A stretch of 64,000 bases of DNA from a virus, in IMG/VR virus record IMGVR_UViG_3300046092_000036, positions 1 through 64,000 of that record; one strand, given 5' to 3'. Each line of letters begins with the position of its first letter. Positions within the stretch are counted from its first letter, which is position 1. Position numbers and translations under genes: made by a program. Of this stretch, positions 32,985-41,761 are shown piece after piece. The notes beneath the pieces were generated by a model. The model ran no database searches and was not told where the DNA came from. It saw nothing but the letters and a program-made list of their open reading frames with translations.

Positions 32985-34064
32985 TTAAGTCTTAATAATA
33001 AAGTTGATACCGAGGTAAGGCGGCAGATTAGCGTTTGTACCAGAAACACCCGCAGTAGCTACTGTAGTTGTAATGTTAGCGAAGCTAACGCCTGTTTGTT
33101 GAACTGCTTGATAGTTATTTGTACCAGATTGCAATCCAAAACCACCGCCAGATGCATCATAATATACTTCAGTATGGCTATGTCCTGAATCGGTTGATGT
33201 TGCTGTATGGGTGTGGCTTACTACTACCGCATCTGCGCTACCGCCTGTAGCCGCTAAAGTTGTGCCGTATGGCATACGGTTTGTATAGTTAGGCAGGTTA
33301 AATGTAGTAGAGCCATCACCAACACCAAAGGTCGTGCCAATCACCGCAAAAAGTGCGGAGTATGTAGTTCTACTCACCGCAGTACCAGTACACAACAAAT
33401 AACCAGTCGGAGCAGTTGCAGTGCCCCACATATTAATAACACCAGTAGGCACACTATTAGCTAATGCAAAAGCCGTAGTTGCTATCTGGGTTGTATTAGT
33501 TCCTTGTGCTGCTGTCGGCGCCGTGGGGGTTCCAGTAAACGTAGGAGACACTGAAGAGATTGCACCAGAAAAAACCCCCGTTGTACCAGTTAAAGCGCCA
33601 GATAAAGCAGTTGTGCCAGCTACGACTAAGTTACCGTTAATGTTAAAGTTGCCAGCCGACCCAGTTTGGGAAGAGAAGAAGCTAGTGCCGTCACAATATG
33701 CTTGAGCAGTAGTACCGCTAGGGATAGTTACAGTAGAGCCTGTAGCCCCACCAATAGTAATAGCAAATCCGCCAGTAGTGTTGTTATATATGACATAAAG
33801 CTTTTCTACCAGTGGGCAGATAATTTGGCGAATAGCTGAATTAGTCCCAGTAACTACCAAAACTGCATTGCGAGCTTCATCTGATACGCCGTTAAAACTT
33901 GTTAGTGTGTAGTCGGCATTGCTCATTACAATGCTTTGAACGCCTGTAATAGCTTGTTCTAGAATTGTGCCGAGGTTATTATTGGTCGTAGTACCCCACG
34001 TACCAGATTGATCTCCGTTACCAATAAGTTCTATTTTTAAGGATGGTGAGTAGCTAGATGCCAT
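32985..34064 (-). CDS. Tail fibre with phage tail-collar domain
   Basis: A 359-residue protein. The N-terminus (SLKIELIGNGDQSGTWGTTTN) is typical of fibre attachment ends; the centre is Thr/Gly-rich beta. The C-terminal third is a tail-collar domain: GVINMWGTATAPTGYLLCTG, TFNLPNYTNRMPYG, the His-rich HTHTATSTDSGHSH metal site and LPPYLGINFIIKT. It is a likely host-recognition protein. Confidence 0.82.
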   Translation of the reverse strand: MASSYSPSLKIELIGNGDQSGTWGTTTNNNLGTILEQAITGVQSIVMSNADYTLTSFNGVSDEARNAVLVVTGTNSAIRQIICPLVEKLYVIYNNTTGGFAITIGGATGSTVTIPSGTTAQAYCDGTSFFSSQTGSAGNFNINGNLVVAGTTALSGALTGTTGVFSGAISSVSPTFTGTPTAPTAAQGTNTTQIATTAFALANSVPTGVINMWGTATAPTGYLLCTGTAVSRTTYSALFAVIGTTFGVGDGSTTFNLPNYTNRMPYGTTLAATGGSADAVVVSHTHTATSTDSGHSHTEVYYDASGGGFGLQSGTNNYQAVQQTGVSFANITTTVATAGVSGTNANLPPYLGINFIIKT

Positions 34065-34076
34065 ATTATTCTTTCA

Positions 34077-34982
34077 TTAACATTGCTTAGTATCAATCGG
34101 TGCCCAATTTGGGGTTTGGTCGTTTCCAATATTTGCCCAAGTTACGGTGTTGCTATTGTTTACTGCGTTCCAAGTAATGGACTGATCGTCATTAATTTTA
34201 ATCCATCCAAGCACACAAGCCAAGTCCTGTAGTGTAAAGGTTTCAACGATGGATTGTAGGAAGTTGGACTGCTGGGTGCTAGAATCGGCAGAATTAAGGT
34301 TTTCTGTAATAGACTGTAGTAAGTTGGCAGTAACGGCAGCGGAGTCAGCAGATCCAAGGTTTTCTACAATAGATAAGAAAAATACCAAAATAATTGTAAC
34401 TGCGTCCGCCATTGTTTGGGCTTCAGTCACGCTTGATACAAACTGAGCAGTTATAGCGTCAAACTCCAAAGACTCTATAGCCTCGGTAATGCTAACCGCA
34501 AACTGGGCTGTAATAACTCGTACATCATCTAAATTGCTGTTTTCCGTGATGTTTTGGATAAGCGCTGCTGTTACTGCATTAATGTCTAAAACGCTATCTA
34601 TTGGCTCGGTGCGGGCTTGTAAAGCAGCAAAATACTGAACGCTAGAATCATCCATTACTACGTTTTCTGTTTGCACTGCAGCAAATTGAGCAGTTATAGA
34701 CTGGGTATTATCTGAGGTTAACGGTTCTGTAATAGATTGTAGATAAGCGGCAGTTACTGCTGGGGTGTCTGCCATAGTAACAAATTCATTTATTAACCCG
34801 TAAAACTCGCCAGTAGTAACGTCAAACTCAAACATATTAACGTTTTCATTCAGGCTTGCTACAAAGGCTGCAGTTACTGCATTGGCATCAGCCATATTGA
34901 TGTTTTCAGTAATGTCTACGACAAACGCATTCGTGCCTAATCCAGCAAAAGTACTTTGAGCGAATGAGCTTATTCCAAACAT
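34077..34982 (-). CDS. Tail protein with about twelve 20-residue repeats
   Basis: A 301-residue protein built of about 12 tandem units of about 20 residues with consensus FxxSITENxxxADxxAVTA, e.g. LLQSITENLNSADSSTQQSN and FVASLNENVNMFEFDVTTGE. The repeats suggest a regular beta or beta-helical rod. The C-terminus (WIKINDDQSITWNAV... NWAPIDT) has Trp-rich strands common in fibre tips. No enzymatic motif. Confidence 0.72.
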   Translation of the reverse strand: MFGISSFAQSTFAGLGTNAFVVDITENINMADANAVTAAFVASLNENVNMFEFDVTTGEFYGLINEFVTMADTPAVTAAYLQSITEPLTSDNTQSITAQFAAVQTENVVMDDSSVQYFAALQARTEPIDSVLDINAVTAALIQNITENSNLDDVRVITAQFAVSITEAIESLEFDAITAQFVSSVTEAQTMADAVTIILVFFLSIVENLGSADSAAVTANLLQSITENLNSADSSTQQSNFLQSIVETFTLQDLACVLGWIKINDDQSITWNAVNNSNTVTWANIGNDQTPNWAPIDTKQC

Positions 34983-35239
34983 TATCCGACCAAAGCCTTT
35001 AATTCAGCTTGGGTTAAGCCCAATGCAGTTAGTTTAGCTAGTGCAGAAGCCTTTACATCTTTAGCGGCTTGTTCTTTTGCGGCTATAGTAGCTTGTGTTG
35101 ATTCCCACAAAGCGTCTAATTCAGCTTGAGTAGGCTTTGGTGAAGAATCTAACCAAGTTAAACCTTCATAATCATCACCATTTAATGCCCATGATTTGCC
35201 AACATAATTTAAAGTAAGAATTAAAGTGTAACCAATCAT
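34982..35239 (-). CDS. Tail fibre assembly chaperone-like protein
   Basis: An 85-residue protein with WLDSSPKPTQAELDALWES followed by a Lys/Ala-rich helix, a pattern of short XkdW/fibre-assembly proteins encoded beside fibre genes. It overlaps the preceding fibre gene by 4 bases. It probably assists trimerisation of a neighbouring fibre. Confidence 0.6.
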   Translation of the reverse strand: MIGYTLILTLNYVGKSWALNGDDYEGLTWLDSSPKPTQAELDALWESTQATIAAKEQAAKDVKASALAKLTALGLTQAELKALVG

Positions 35240-35970
35240 CCTACTATCTCCATTAAAATTATTGATGATGCAGTTCTTGCAGAATATTCTTGTGTGTTGT
35301 CGGCATCATTAATACTTCTATTAAATGCAGTAGTTCCTGAACCTTCTGAATAAGAATCAAAAGAATATGTAGTAGACGAAGTAGAAGATGGCGAATCTAC
35401 ATAAGTAATGTTTACACCATCTGAATGGTTGCCATCTCCATTAAATCCAGAAACGTTTGATATAGTTCCTATTGGTCTTGACCCCGCTGAATCACCAATA
35501 AATATAGGGCTTCCACCTCTTGTTAGACGAATAGCTACACCGTTAATGTTGTGTACTTTACCAATTTGTATAATGACTAAAATTCTACTGCTAGTTGCTG
35601 ACGGTGTAATGCTTGCAGAAAGGAATGAACTTGCACTTGTCCATGTTTGTGCTGAAGAATAAGTATAAGTAGTAGTGCTAACCGCTTGAACTACTTGTTT
35701 AACTGTTCCTGCTGGTAAAGTTGTAGTAGGAGTAGCCCATGATGGAATACCACCAGCTATAGTTAAAACTTGACCTGTAGAACCAATGCCCAATCTTGCC
35801 GCAGTTGTTGGAGATGATTCATAAATAATGTCCCCTGTTGTAGTCATGGGGTTTAAAGCATTAAATGCCGCCGCTGCTGTAGTTTGTCCTGTACCACCAC
35901 CAGCAGGTTGCAATACCCCCGAAGAGTTAACGTCCGAGCTTAGTTCTGCTACGTTTTGTGCTTGTGTCAT
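35236..35970 (-). CDS. Tail fibre with GGTGQTT module
   Basis: The ATG at 35970 (MTQAQNVAELSSDVNSSG) overlaps the upstream stop by 4 bases and is preferred to the longer frame. The N-terminal module (GGTGQTTAAAAFNAL, then TTGDIIYESSPTTAARLGIG) is nearly identical to one inside the 660-residue fibre at 38731-40713. The C-terminal domain, beta-rich with SSILMEIVG-like end strands, differs. The shared module suggests recombination between fibre genes. Confidence 0.75.
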   Translation of the reverse strand: MTQAQNVAELSSDVNSSGVLQPAGGGTGQTTAAAAFNALNPMTTTGDIIYESSPTTAARLGIGSTGQVLTIAGGIPSWATPTTTLPAGTVKQVVQAVSTTTYTYSSAQTWTSASSFLSASITPSATSSRILVIIQIGKVHNINGVAIRLTRGGSPIFIGDSAGSRPIGTISNVSGFNGDGNHSDGVNITYVDSPSSTSSTTYSFDSYSEGSGTTAFNRSINDADNTQEYSARTASSIILMEIVG

Positions 35971-36311
35971 GTTACTTCTACCCAAGAGGTTGTTGGCTCA
36001 TCCCATTTATAGGGGCCGCCTGTTGTTGGCATAGGTGTTGGTGCTTCCCATAACCAAGTAGATTGATTTAGTGTCCAGCTAGAATAAGGTTTTGGCGCAT
36101 AAAACACATCGTTTGTTCTGTCATAAGTAAACCCAATGCCAGCATAGTTACCACGTAATGGTCTGTTTTCTGGGTGTTGATTTCCACGGGTATTGTAAGA
36201 AGTTTGAATCCAAGTACCAGGACTTGAATCTACGAATGTGTTAAAAAATTCAGGCTCAGCCACAATAACTTGTGTAACTTTCCCATCTACTACTTTTGCA
36301 AAATGACTCAT
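35967..36311 (-). CDS. Small tail protein, MSHFAKVV family
   Basis: A 114-residue protein starting MSHFAKVVDGKVTQVIVAEP, with TWIQTSYNTRGNQH and a Trp-rich C-terminal half (WTLNQSTWLWEAPTP). Near-identical openings occur in many marine and freshwater phage tail-associated proteins. It may decorate or attach a fibre. No enzyme motif. Confidence 0.7.
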   Translation of the reverse strand: MSHFAKVVDGKVTQVIVAEPEFFNTFVDSSPGTWIQTSYNTRGNQHPENRPLRGNYAGIGFTYDRTNDVFYAPKPYSSWTLNQSTWLWEAPTPMPTTGGPYKWDEPTTSWVEVT

Positions 36312-36322
36312 GTTTTTCTCCG

Positions 36323-37426
36323 TTAAGCTGTATATGTACCACTAGATGTAAATGTATGATAAGTGTAGCCACCAGCAAAAGTAATAGTTCCGCCAGTGCC
36401 TTTTTGAGTGCCAGGATAGCGGACAATTACAACCCCTGAACCGCCGCTTCCACCAACGTTTGCTGAATTTTGGTATCCTATAAACCCACCACCGCCACCA
36501 CCTGTGTTTGCAGTTCCAGAAGTTCCGCTTCCACCACCACTAGCAGCACCTGCACCGCCACCACCATTACCACCCGTGCCTGGTGTACATGATGTAAAAG
36601 CGCCACCTGCTCCCCCGCCACCAGCGTAAAAAGTTCCTAATGATTGCCAATTTAAACCAACACCCCCATTACCACCAACACCTCCAGAGCCATACGTACC
36701 CACTGCACCAGCACCGCCGCCGCCGCCACCTGGGTATGGATTAGCACTATCGTTTCCAGCGCCAGCATTTCCTTGCCCAGCGGTTCCTGCGCCGCCAGTA
36801 GCTCCTCGCCCGTCCCCAGCGCCACCGCCACCAGAGCCACCATCTTTTCCGTTTTGTGAGTTGTCTGTGTACCCACTTTGTCCACCACCCACTGCGGTTG
36901 ATGACACGAACGAAGAATTACTACCATTAGTAAGGCCGCCAAGACCTTGACCAACACCAGAACCGCCACCGCCAACAACAACTGTGTAAGGCCCCCCTGA
37001 TGTAAACGATGTCGATCCAGTTACAAAACCTCCAGCACCGCCGCCGCCTGAATTTGAACCGCCACCACCAGCAACTACTAAATATTCAACAGAATAAGTA
37101 TAGGCATACTGCGTCCAAGCCCCGTTTTGATAGACCTCAAATTGATTAAGTGTTGTGTTGTATCTAATCATCCCATTTACGGGAGATCCAGGGCGTTCCG
37201 CAGTTGTTCCTGCTGGTAAATCAAAATAACCAGTAGAAGTATTGTTTTGATCTGAAACGGCTGCTGGAGTAACCGTAGGCACTGATGGGGTTTGATAGCT
37301 TAATGTAGTGCCGTTAGATGTAAGAACTTGTCCATTAGTACCTACTGTTGTTAAGCCTGTACCTCCGTTAGCGGTAGGCAGTGTACCTTCTACTATATTA
37401 GTTGCGTTTACTTTAGTTAGTGCCAT
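36323..37426 (-). CDS. Glycine-rich tail fibre/adhesin
   Basis: A 367-residue protein. The N-terminal attachment module (NGGTGLTTVGTNGQVLTSNG) is shared with the fibre at 38731. The C-terminal two-thirds is made of polyglycine stretches (GGGGAGG, GGSGGGG) separated by short loops, as in T4-type gp38 adhesins, where the loops contact the receptor. The final strands are GVVIVRYPG and TYHTFTSSGTYTA. It is a probable host-range determinant. Confidence 0.75.
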   Translation of the reverse strand: MALTKVNATNIVEGTLPTANGGTGLTTVGTNGQVLTSNGTTLSYQTPSVPTVTPAAVSDQNNTSTGYFDLPAGTTAERPGSPVNGMIRYNTTLNQFEVYQNGAWTQYAYTYSVEYLVVAGGGGSNSGGGGAGGFVTGSTSFTSGGPYTVVVGGGGSGVGQGLGGLTNGSNSSFVSSTAVGGGQSGYTDNSQNGKDGGSGGGGAGDGRGATGGAGTAGQGNAGAGNDSANPYPGGGGGGAGAVGTYGSGGVGGNGGVGLNWQSLGTFYAGGGGAGGAFTSCTPGTGGNGGGGAGAASGGGSGTSGTANTGGGGGGFIGYQNSANVGGSGGSGVVIVRYPGTQKGTGGTITFAGGYTYHTFTSSGTYTA

Positions 37427-37436
37427 GTTTTATCCA

Positions 37437-38354
37437 TTAAGCCGTATAACTTCCTGATGCGTTGTAAGTCAAAATAGTGTTTGCTCCTGATGTAGTTACT
37501 GATGGGCTTCCAGTAGTTGTTCCAGAATACTTAGCAGTTGGTACAGACAAAATTACTACGCCTGAACCGCCGTTTCCTGCTGTTCCTGTATTTGCAGCAG
37601 CGTCTGTTCCACTTCCACCACCACCACCACCTGTATTAGTGCTTCCTGGATATCCGTTTCCACCATTCCATTCACCAGCACCGCCACCACCTGAACCACC
37701 GCCTCCACCATAAGCATAAACATAAAATGAACCGCCACCGCCACCGCCACCGTAGGTTACAGATGACCCAGTAATAGATGATGCTAATCCTGCACCACCA
37801 CCACCACCATAACCGCCAACAACCCCTGCTCCGCCGCCGCCGCCGCCTATACGAACTGTTCCATCATCATAACCAGTAGCTCCAGCGTTTCCTTGTCCTG
37901 AGGTTCCAGCCCCTCCTGCTCCTGCTCCCCAACTAACACCTCCGCCACCAGATCCACCAGAAGTTGCTGCAGTAGTGCCACCGCCTCCGCCTCCTCCTAA
38001 AGAAGTAATTACTCCAAAAACAGAATCACTTCCGTTTGTGCCTCTAGGCCCTATTAAACCTCCAGTTGTACCAGCACCACCTGTACCGCCGCCACCAACT
38101 GTTACTGTGTAGACTGTACCTATATCTAATAGTGCAGTACTAGTTAAATAACCACCTGCACCGCCACCACCACCTGAACCGCCACCACCGCCACCACCGC
38201 CAGCTACAACTAGGTAAGTGGCTGAATATCCAGTTGTGGGCCATAACCCTAATTCGTTATATTTTGCTTGTTCATCAAGTCCCCACACCCCAGAAGCAAC
38301 ACTGCTTGTTGGGGTATTGTTAACTCCGATAACTCCGCCATTCCAACGTGGCAT
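37437..38354 (-). CDS. Second glycine-rich tail adhesin
   Basis: A 305-residue paralogue of the upstream-strand neighbour. After a short unique start (MPRWNGGVIGVNNTP) it has TYLVVAGGGGGGG and repeated Gly blocks, ending GSGVVILSVP and a TYNASGSYTA tail like the first adhesin. Two adjacent adhesins of this kind could widen or switch the receptor range. Confidence 0.73.
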   Translation of the reverse strand: MPRWNGGVIGVNNTPTSSVASGVWGLDEQAKYNELGLWPTTGYSATYLVVAGGGGGGGGSGGGGGAGGYLTSTALLDIGTVYTVTVGGGGTGGAGTTGGLIGPRGTNGSDSVFGVITSLGGGGGGGTTAATSGGSGGGGVSWGAGAGGAGTSGQGNAGATGYDDGTVRIGGGGGGAGVVGGYGGGGGAGLASSITGSSVTYGGGGGGGSFYVYAYGGGGGSGGGGAGEWNGGNGYPGSTNTGGGGGGSGTDAAANTGTAGNGGSGVVILSVPTAKYSGTTTGSPSVTTSGANTILTYNASGSYTA

Positions 38355-38728
38355 TAAGAAATTTCCTCATAAGAAGCGGTTATGGTTAAATCGTTTGCAA
38401 CGCCTGCTGTAGCGCCAATAGATGTATTTTCTTCTAGATAAATTTGAGTATCTTTACCAATTACAATTATTGTTGAGTCTGCTGGCACTGCTACTGTAAA
38501 TACAATTGGAAACGCTGTGCCACCTAGACTTGCAGCAGAATAGTATTGAACAGTTATATTTACCGCATTTGTACCGTCTACGTTTGCTACGTATAGCGAG
38601 TTAACTTTAAACACTTTTCCAGATGAGGCTGCGTTAGTAAGGATAGTTGTTGCACTTGTAGTGCTTAAAGCTACAGTAGTGGTTTTGCCAGTAATTGTAG
38701 TTGGATTTGCAAGGTTTGGTGCTGCCAT
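38354..38728 (-). CDS. Small beta-rich tail protein
   Basis: A 124-residue Thr/Ala/Val-rich protein (MAAPNLANPTTITGKTTTVAL) with alternating strands, overlapping the next gene start by one base. It resembles small trimeric fibre-linker or tail decoration proteins in phages. No further assignment is possible. Confidence 0.65.
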   Translation of the reverse strand: MAAPNLANPTTITGKTTTVALSTTSATTILTNAASSGKVFKVNSLYVANVDGTNAVNITVQYYSAASLGGTAFPIVFTVAVPADSTIIVIGKDTQIYLEENTSIGATAGVANDLTITASYEEIS

Positions 38729-38730
38729 AT

Positions 38731-40713
38731 TTATCTCCCGAATACCATATTAAGGCCGACTGCCTGTTGTTTTGTAAAGCTAACTGTTGGAGTTTGAAAA
38801 CTTAAAGTTGTTCCGTTGGAAGTAAGAACTTGTCCATTAGTGCCTACAGTAGTTAAACCTGTACCACCATTTGTAGTTGCCAAAGTACCTGCCAATACAA
38901 CCCCGCCAGTAGTAGCAGATGCTGGGGTAAAACCTGTTGTACCCGCACTAAACGAAGATACTGTACTAACAGACTGAACACCAAGATAACGAACCGCAAT
39001 ATTGCCAGAAGCAGAGGGTGGAGCAGTACTAAATGTAAGGGTATTGCTTGAAACTGTATAAGTAGTAGGGTCTTGAACTACACCAGAAATAGCTACTAAC
39101 AACGAAGCTGAGTTAGCTGGTACAGCGCTCATTGTAAATACGGTTTGTGACCCCGTACCGTTAAAAGTCTCAGCAGTAATAGTGCTATAGATGTTTAACG
39201 AACTAAATACTTCGGCTTGGATTAAATCGCCAGTAACAGCACCACTAGCTAAAGTAAATGATGTGCCATTAGTTGCAGTAAAGTCGGCTTGACCTAACTT
39301 AATACCATTGCGGTAAACATCAATTAAACCAACTGTATAGACAACGCTAAATACAGTTTGACCAGAAGTAGCTGTAAAGTCTGTTCTAGTAATCGTACCT
39401 GCGCCAGTAGAAGGAGTAGCCCATGAAGGAATACCACTAGCTACAGTTAAAACCTGTCCAGTAGAACCAATACCTAATCTTGCGGCAGTACTAGCAGAGG
39501 CTTCATAAATAATGTCCCCTGTAGTAGTCAATGGACTTAAAGCATTAAATGCCGCTGCTGCTGTAGTTTGTCCTGTACCGCCGTTAGCAATTGGAACAGT
39601 TCCAGAAATACCCGATGCAGGAACAGAACCCCATGAAGGGGCACCGCTAGTGGTAGCAACAAGAACTTGACCTGTAGTACCCGCAGTTGTAATACCTACC
39701 GCAGAAGTGCCACTACCGTACACAACTCCGTTTGAAGTTAAGGTTGTATTTCCAGTACCACCAGCAGCAACAGGCAAAGTACCTGCAGTTAAAGTAGATG
39801 CGCCAGTTGAGAAAAGAGCATTATTAGTTGCTGTAAATGTAGTTAACCCCGTACCGCCATAAAGGGGCTGGATTGTGCCACCATTCCAAGTTGCATTAGA
39901 AATTGTTGCAGTACCAAAGTCTGCGGAGCTTGTATTAAAGTTATATGAGCCAGGTAGGAAAGAATAAATACCCCAAGTACCCGCAACCGTTGCAATACTT
40001 GTAGCGCCTAGTTGAGAAGCACCGCCTGAAGGAATAACTTCAATAGTTGCAGATGTATAGTCTTTTACTGTTAAAGCGCCAGAAGAATTATTAACAAAAA
40101 CAAAACTTTGTCCAACTTGCAATGTTGTAGCGTCAGGAAGCTGAATGGTTTGGGTGGTAGAACCAATTAAGACCTGCGTTCTTGCAGAGGCTACTGTTAA
40201 AACTGTTGTACCCGCAGCGGCTGTTACCGCAGTAAAACCTGATGTAAAGTTGCTAAAGGTTACGTTTTGGTTAGCATCTCTTAATACTACAGAGTTAGCA
40301 CCACTAGAAGCGGTAACGCCCGTGCCACCATAAGCAACACCTATTGTAGTGCCTTGCCAAGTACCAGAAGTGATAGTTCCTAAAGGACTAACGTTTCCAG
40401 AAGCATTAAGATTGACAGATTGTTCAGACGGGTAAGTAACGAATACGGTAACCGTGCCACTAAATGTAACCGCAGAACCCAAATTGCTAGACGATAGGAT
40501 TGTTGTACGAACTAGAGTTGGTCCAGTTGTTGAGTACGTGCCAACACCCACTTCCCAGCTTCCAAATACGTCTGTAGCTGCATAGAAAGTAGTGTTACCG
40601 TTTCCGATAACAGCAAAGGACTGGAAACCTACAACAGTGCCAGTAAGCGTAAAACTTACAGTTGTGTTTGCAGTACCAGTCTGTTGGACACGGTCATTAA
40701 CTACGAGAGCCAT
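38731..40713 (-). CDS. Long modular tail fibre
   Basis: A 660-residue fibre. The N-terminus (MALVVNDRVQQTGTANTTVSFTL) is a common attachment domain. Several GGTG repeats (IANGGTGQTT, VAAGGTGNTT, LYGGTGLTT) form the shaft, with a DVYRNGIKLGQADFTATNG beta domain near residue 480. Modules duplicated in the genes at 35236 and 36323 lie in its C-terminal half. It is probably the main side fibre. Confidence 0.75.
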   Translation of the reverse strand: MALVVNDRVQQTGTANTTVSFTLTGTVVGFQSFAVIGNGNTTFYAATDVFGSWEVGVGTYSTTGPTLVRTTILSSSNLGSAVTFSGTVTVFVTYPSEQSVNLNASGNVSPLGTITSGTWQGTTIGVAYGGTGVTASSGANSVVLRDANQNVTFSNFTSGFTAVTAAAGTTVLTVASARTQVLIGSTTQTIQLPDATTLQVGQSFVFVNNSSGALTVKDYTSATIEVIPSGGASQLGATSIATVAGTWGIYSFLPGSYNFNTSSADFGTATISNATWNGGTIQPLYGGTGLTTFTATNNALFSTGASTLTAGTLPVAAGGTGNTTLTSNGVVYGSGTSAVGITTAGTTGQVLVATTSGAPSWGSVPASGISGTVPIANGGTGQTTAAAAFNALSPLTTTGDIIYEASASTAARLGIGSTGQVLTVASGIPSWATPSTGAGTITRTDFTATSGQTVFSVVYTVGLIDVYRNGIKLGQADFTATNGTSFTLASGAVTGDLIQAEVFSSLNIYSTITAETFNGTGSQTVFTMSAVPANSASLLVAISGVVQDPTTYTVSSNTLTFSTAPPSASGNIAVRYLGVQSVSTVSSFSAGTTGFTPASATTGGVVLAGTLATTNGGTGLTTVGTNGQVLTSNGTTLSFQTPTVSFTKQQAVGLNMVFGR

Positions 40714-40723
40714 CTAGGACTCC

Positions 40724-41329
40724 TTAGCTTGTAGCGGTTGTTGAGTATGTAACGCTTACTGTATCGCCAGCTGTCGTAGTCTTAGCCGTTGCAAATGCTC
40801 CAGCGCTATATAAAGTTCCGCCTGTGTTGCTTATGGTTGAACTTGCACCAGACCCTGTAACTAAGAAACAACCTGTCACGTTACCACCAGCACCAGTAAT
40901 AGTATAGGTAATAGCTGTAGCAGCAGAAGTTGTTACGTTAGATGGTGTAGTACCACTTGAAGTAGCAGAAGCAAACACAGCAGTGCCACGAACAGCGGAA
41001 CCACCAACTGTGTAGTTAGCAAACTCAGTCCAACCAGCGTGTGAAGTCATAGTATCGGATGCTACAAATACTGGACTAGTAGTACCAATCAAACCTAAGA
41101 ACGGACCAACAACAGTATAAGCAGAGCCTTTTAACAGGGTATCTAGCATCAACTGTTTACCAACCGCATTAACTAGGTTAGGGAACTCTTCATTCCACTT
41201 TAAATTGCCAGCAGCATCACGGCACTCTACATGGTAGTAGCCTTCAATACCAACAGTTTCTGTACCTGCTACGTTAGCTTGTAAGCTAATTTCTGCTTTA
41301 TCGCCGCAGCTCGCTAATTCTTTTTGCAT
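40724..41329 (-). CDS. Tail/head-associated beta protein
   Basis: A 201-residue protein starting MQKELASCGDKAEISL. GYYHVECRDAAGNLKWNEEFPNLV then VGKQLMLDTLL is a recurrent opening among phage structural proteins found next to fibres. The C-terminal half is Thr/Ser/Gly-rich. It is probably a minor virion component. Confidence 0.65.
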   Translation of the reverse strand: MQKELASCGDKAEISLQANVAGTETVGIEGYYHVECRDAAGNLKWNEEFPNLVNAVGKQLMLDTLLKGSAYTVVGPFLGLIGTTSPVFVASDTMTSHAGWTEFANYTVGGSAVRGTAVFASATSSGTTPSNVTTSAATAITYTITGAGGNVTGCFLVTGSGASSTISNTGGTLYSAGAFATAKTTTAGDTVSVTYSTTATS

Positions 41330-41338
41330 AAAAACTCC

Positions 41339-41761
41339 TTAATTTGTAAATCGAATAATAGCGTCAGACGAATTATTCGCAGGGAAAGTTATAGTAAACG
41401 TATTTGAAGCCGTTTTATTCGACCCAAAATTTAATACCGCAACAGCTGCTCCAGTAGTGCTATTGTAAATTAAAGCCCCTGCTGTAGTAAAGGAAGCTGG
41501 ATCCCAAGTTACATTTGCAAAAGATACATAAGCTACATTATTGCTAGTAGTTGGGGGTATAACAGTTAAGACTTTGCCCGTGGCTGTATAGCCAGTACCT
41601 GTAATTTCGCCATCACTAGTGTATGCCAAAGTATCAGGACTTATATTGGCTGCAGCTGTATATAAAGCAATCTTATATGTGTAAGGGGTGCCAACAGCAA
41701 AGTTCTCTAAAGCACTTAAACAGTTCTTTTGAAAAATTGTGCATTGCCCTTGCGCAATCAT
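41339..41761 (-). CDS. Tail/head-associated beta protein
   Basis: A 140-residue protein (MIAQGQCTIFQKNCLSALEN) with TYKIALYTAAANISPDT and ALIYNSTTGAAVAVLNFG, typical of small phage structural proteins with an Ig-like or jelly-roll fold. It overlaps the adaptor gene stop by 4 bases. Its function is inferred from place and composition only. Confidence 0.65.
   Translation of the reverse strand: MIAQGQCTIFQKNCLSALENFAVGTPYTYKIALYTAAANISPDTLAYTSDGEITGTGYTATGKVLTVIPPTTSNNVAYVSFANVTWDPASFTTAGALIYNSTTGAAVAVLNFGSNKTASNTFTITFPANNSSDAIIRFTN

Noticed and set aside
36652-36981. Out-of-frame minus-strand reading frame within the glycine-rich adhesin (and 37556-37750)
   Set aside because: Val/Ala/Leu-rich translation is a frame-shifted shadow of polyglycine codons.
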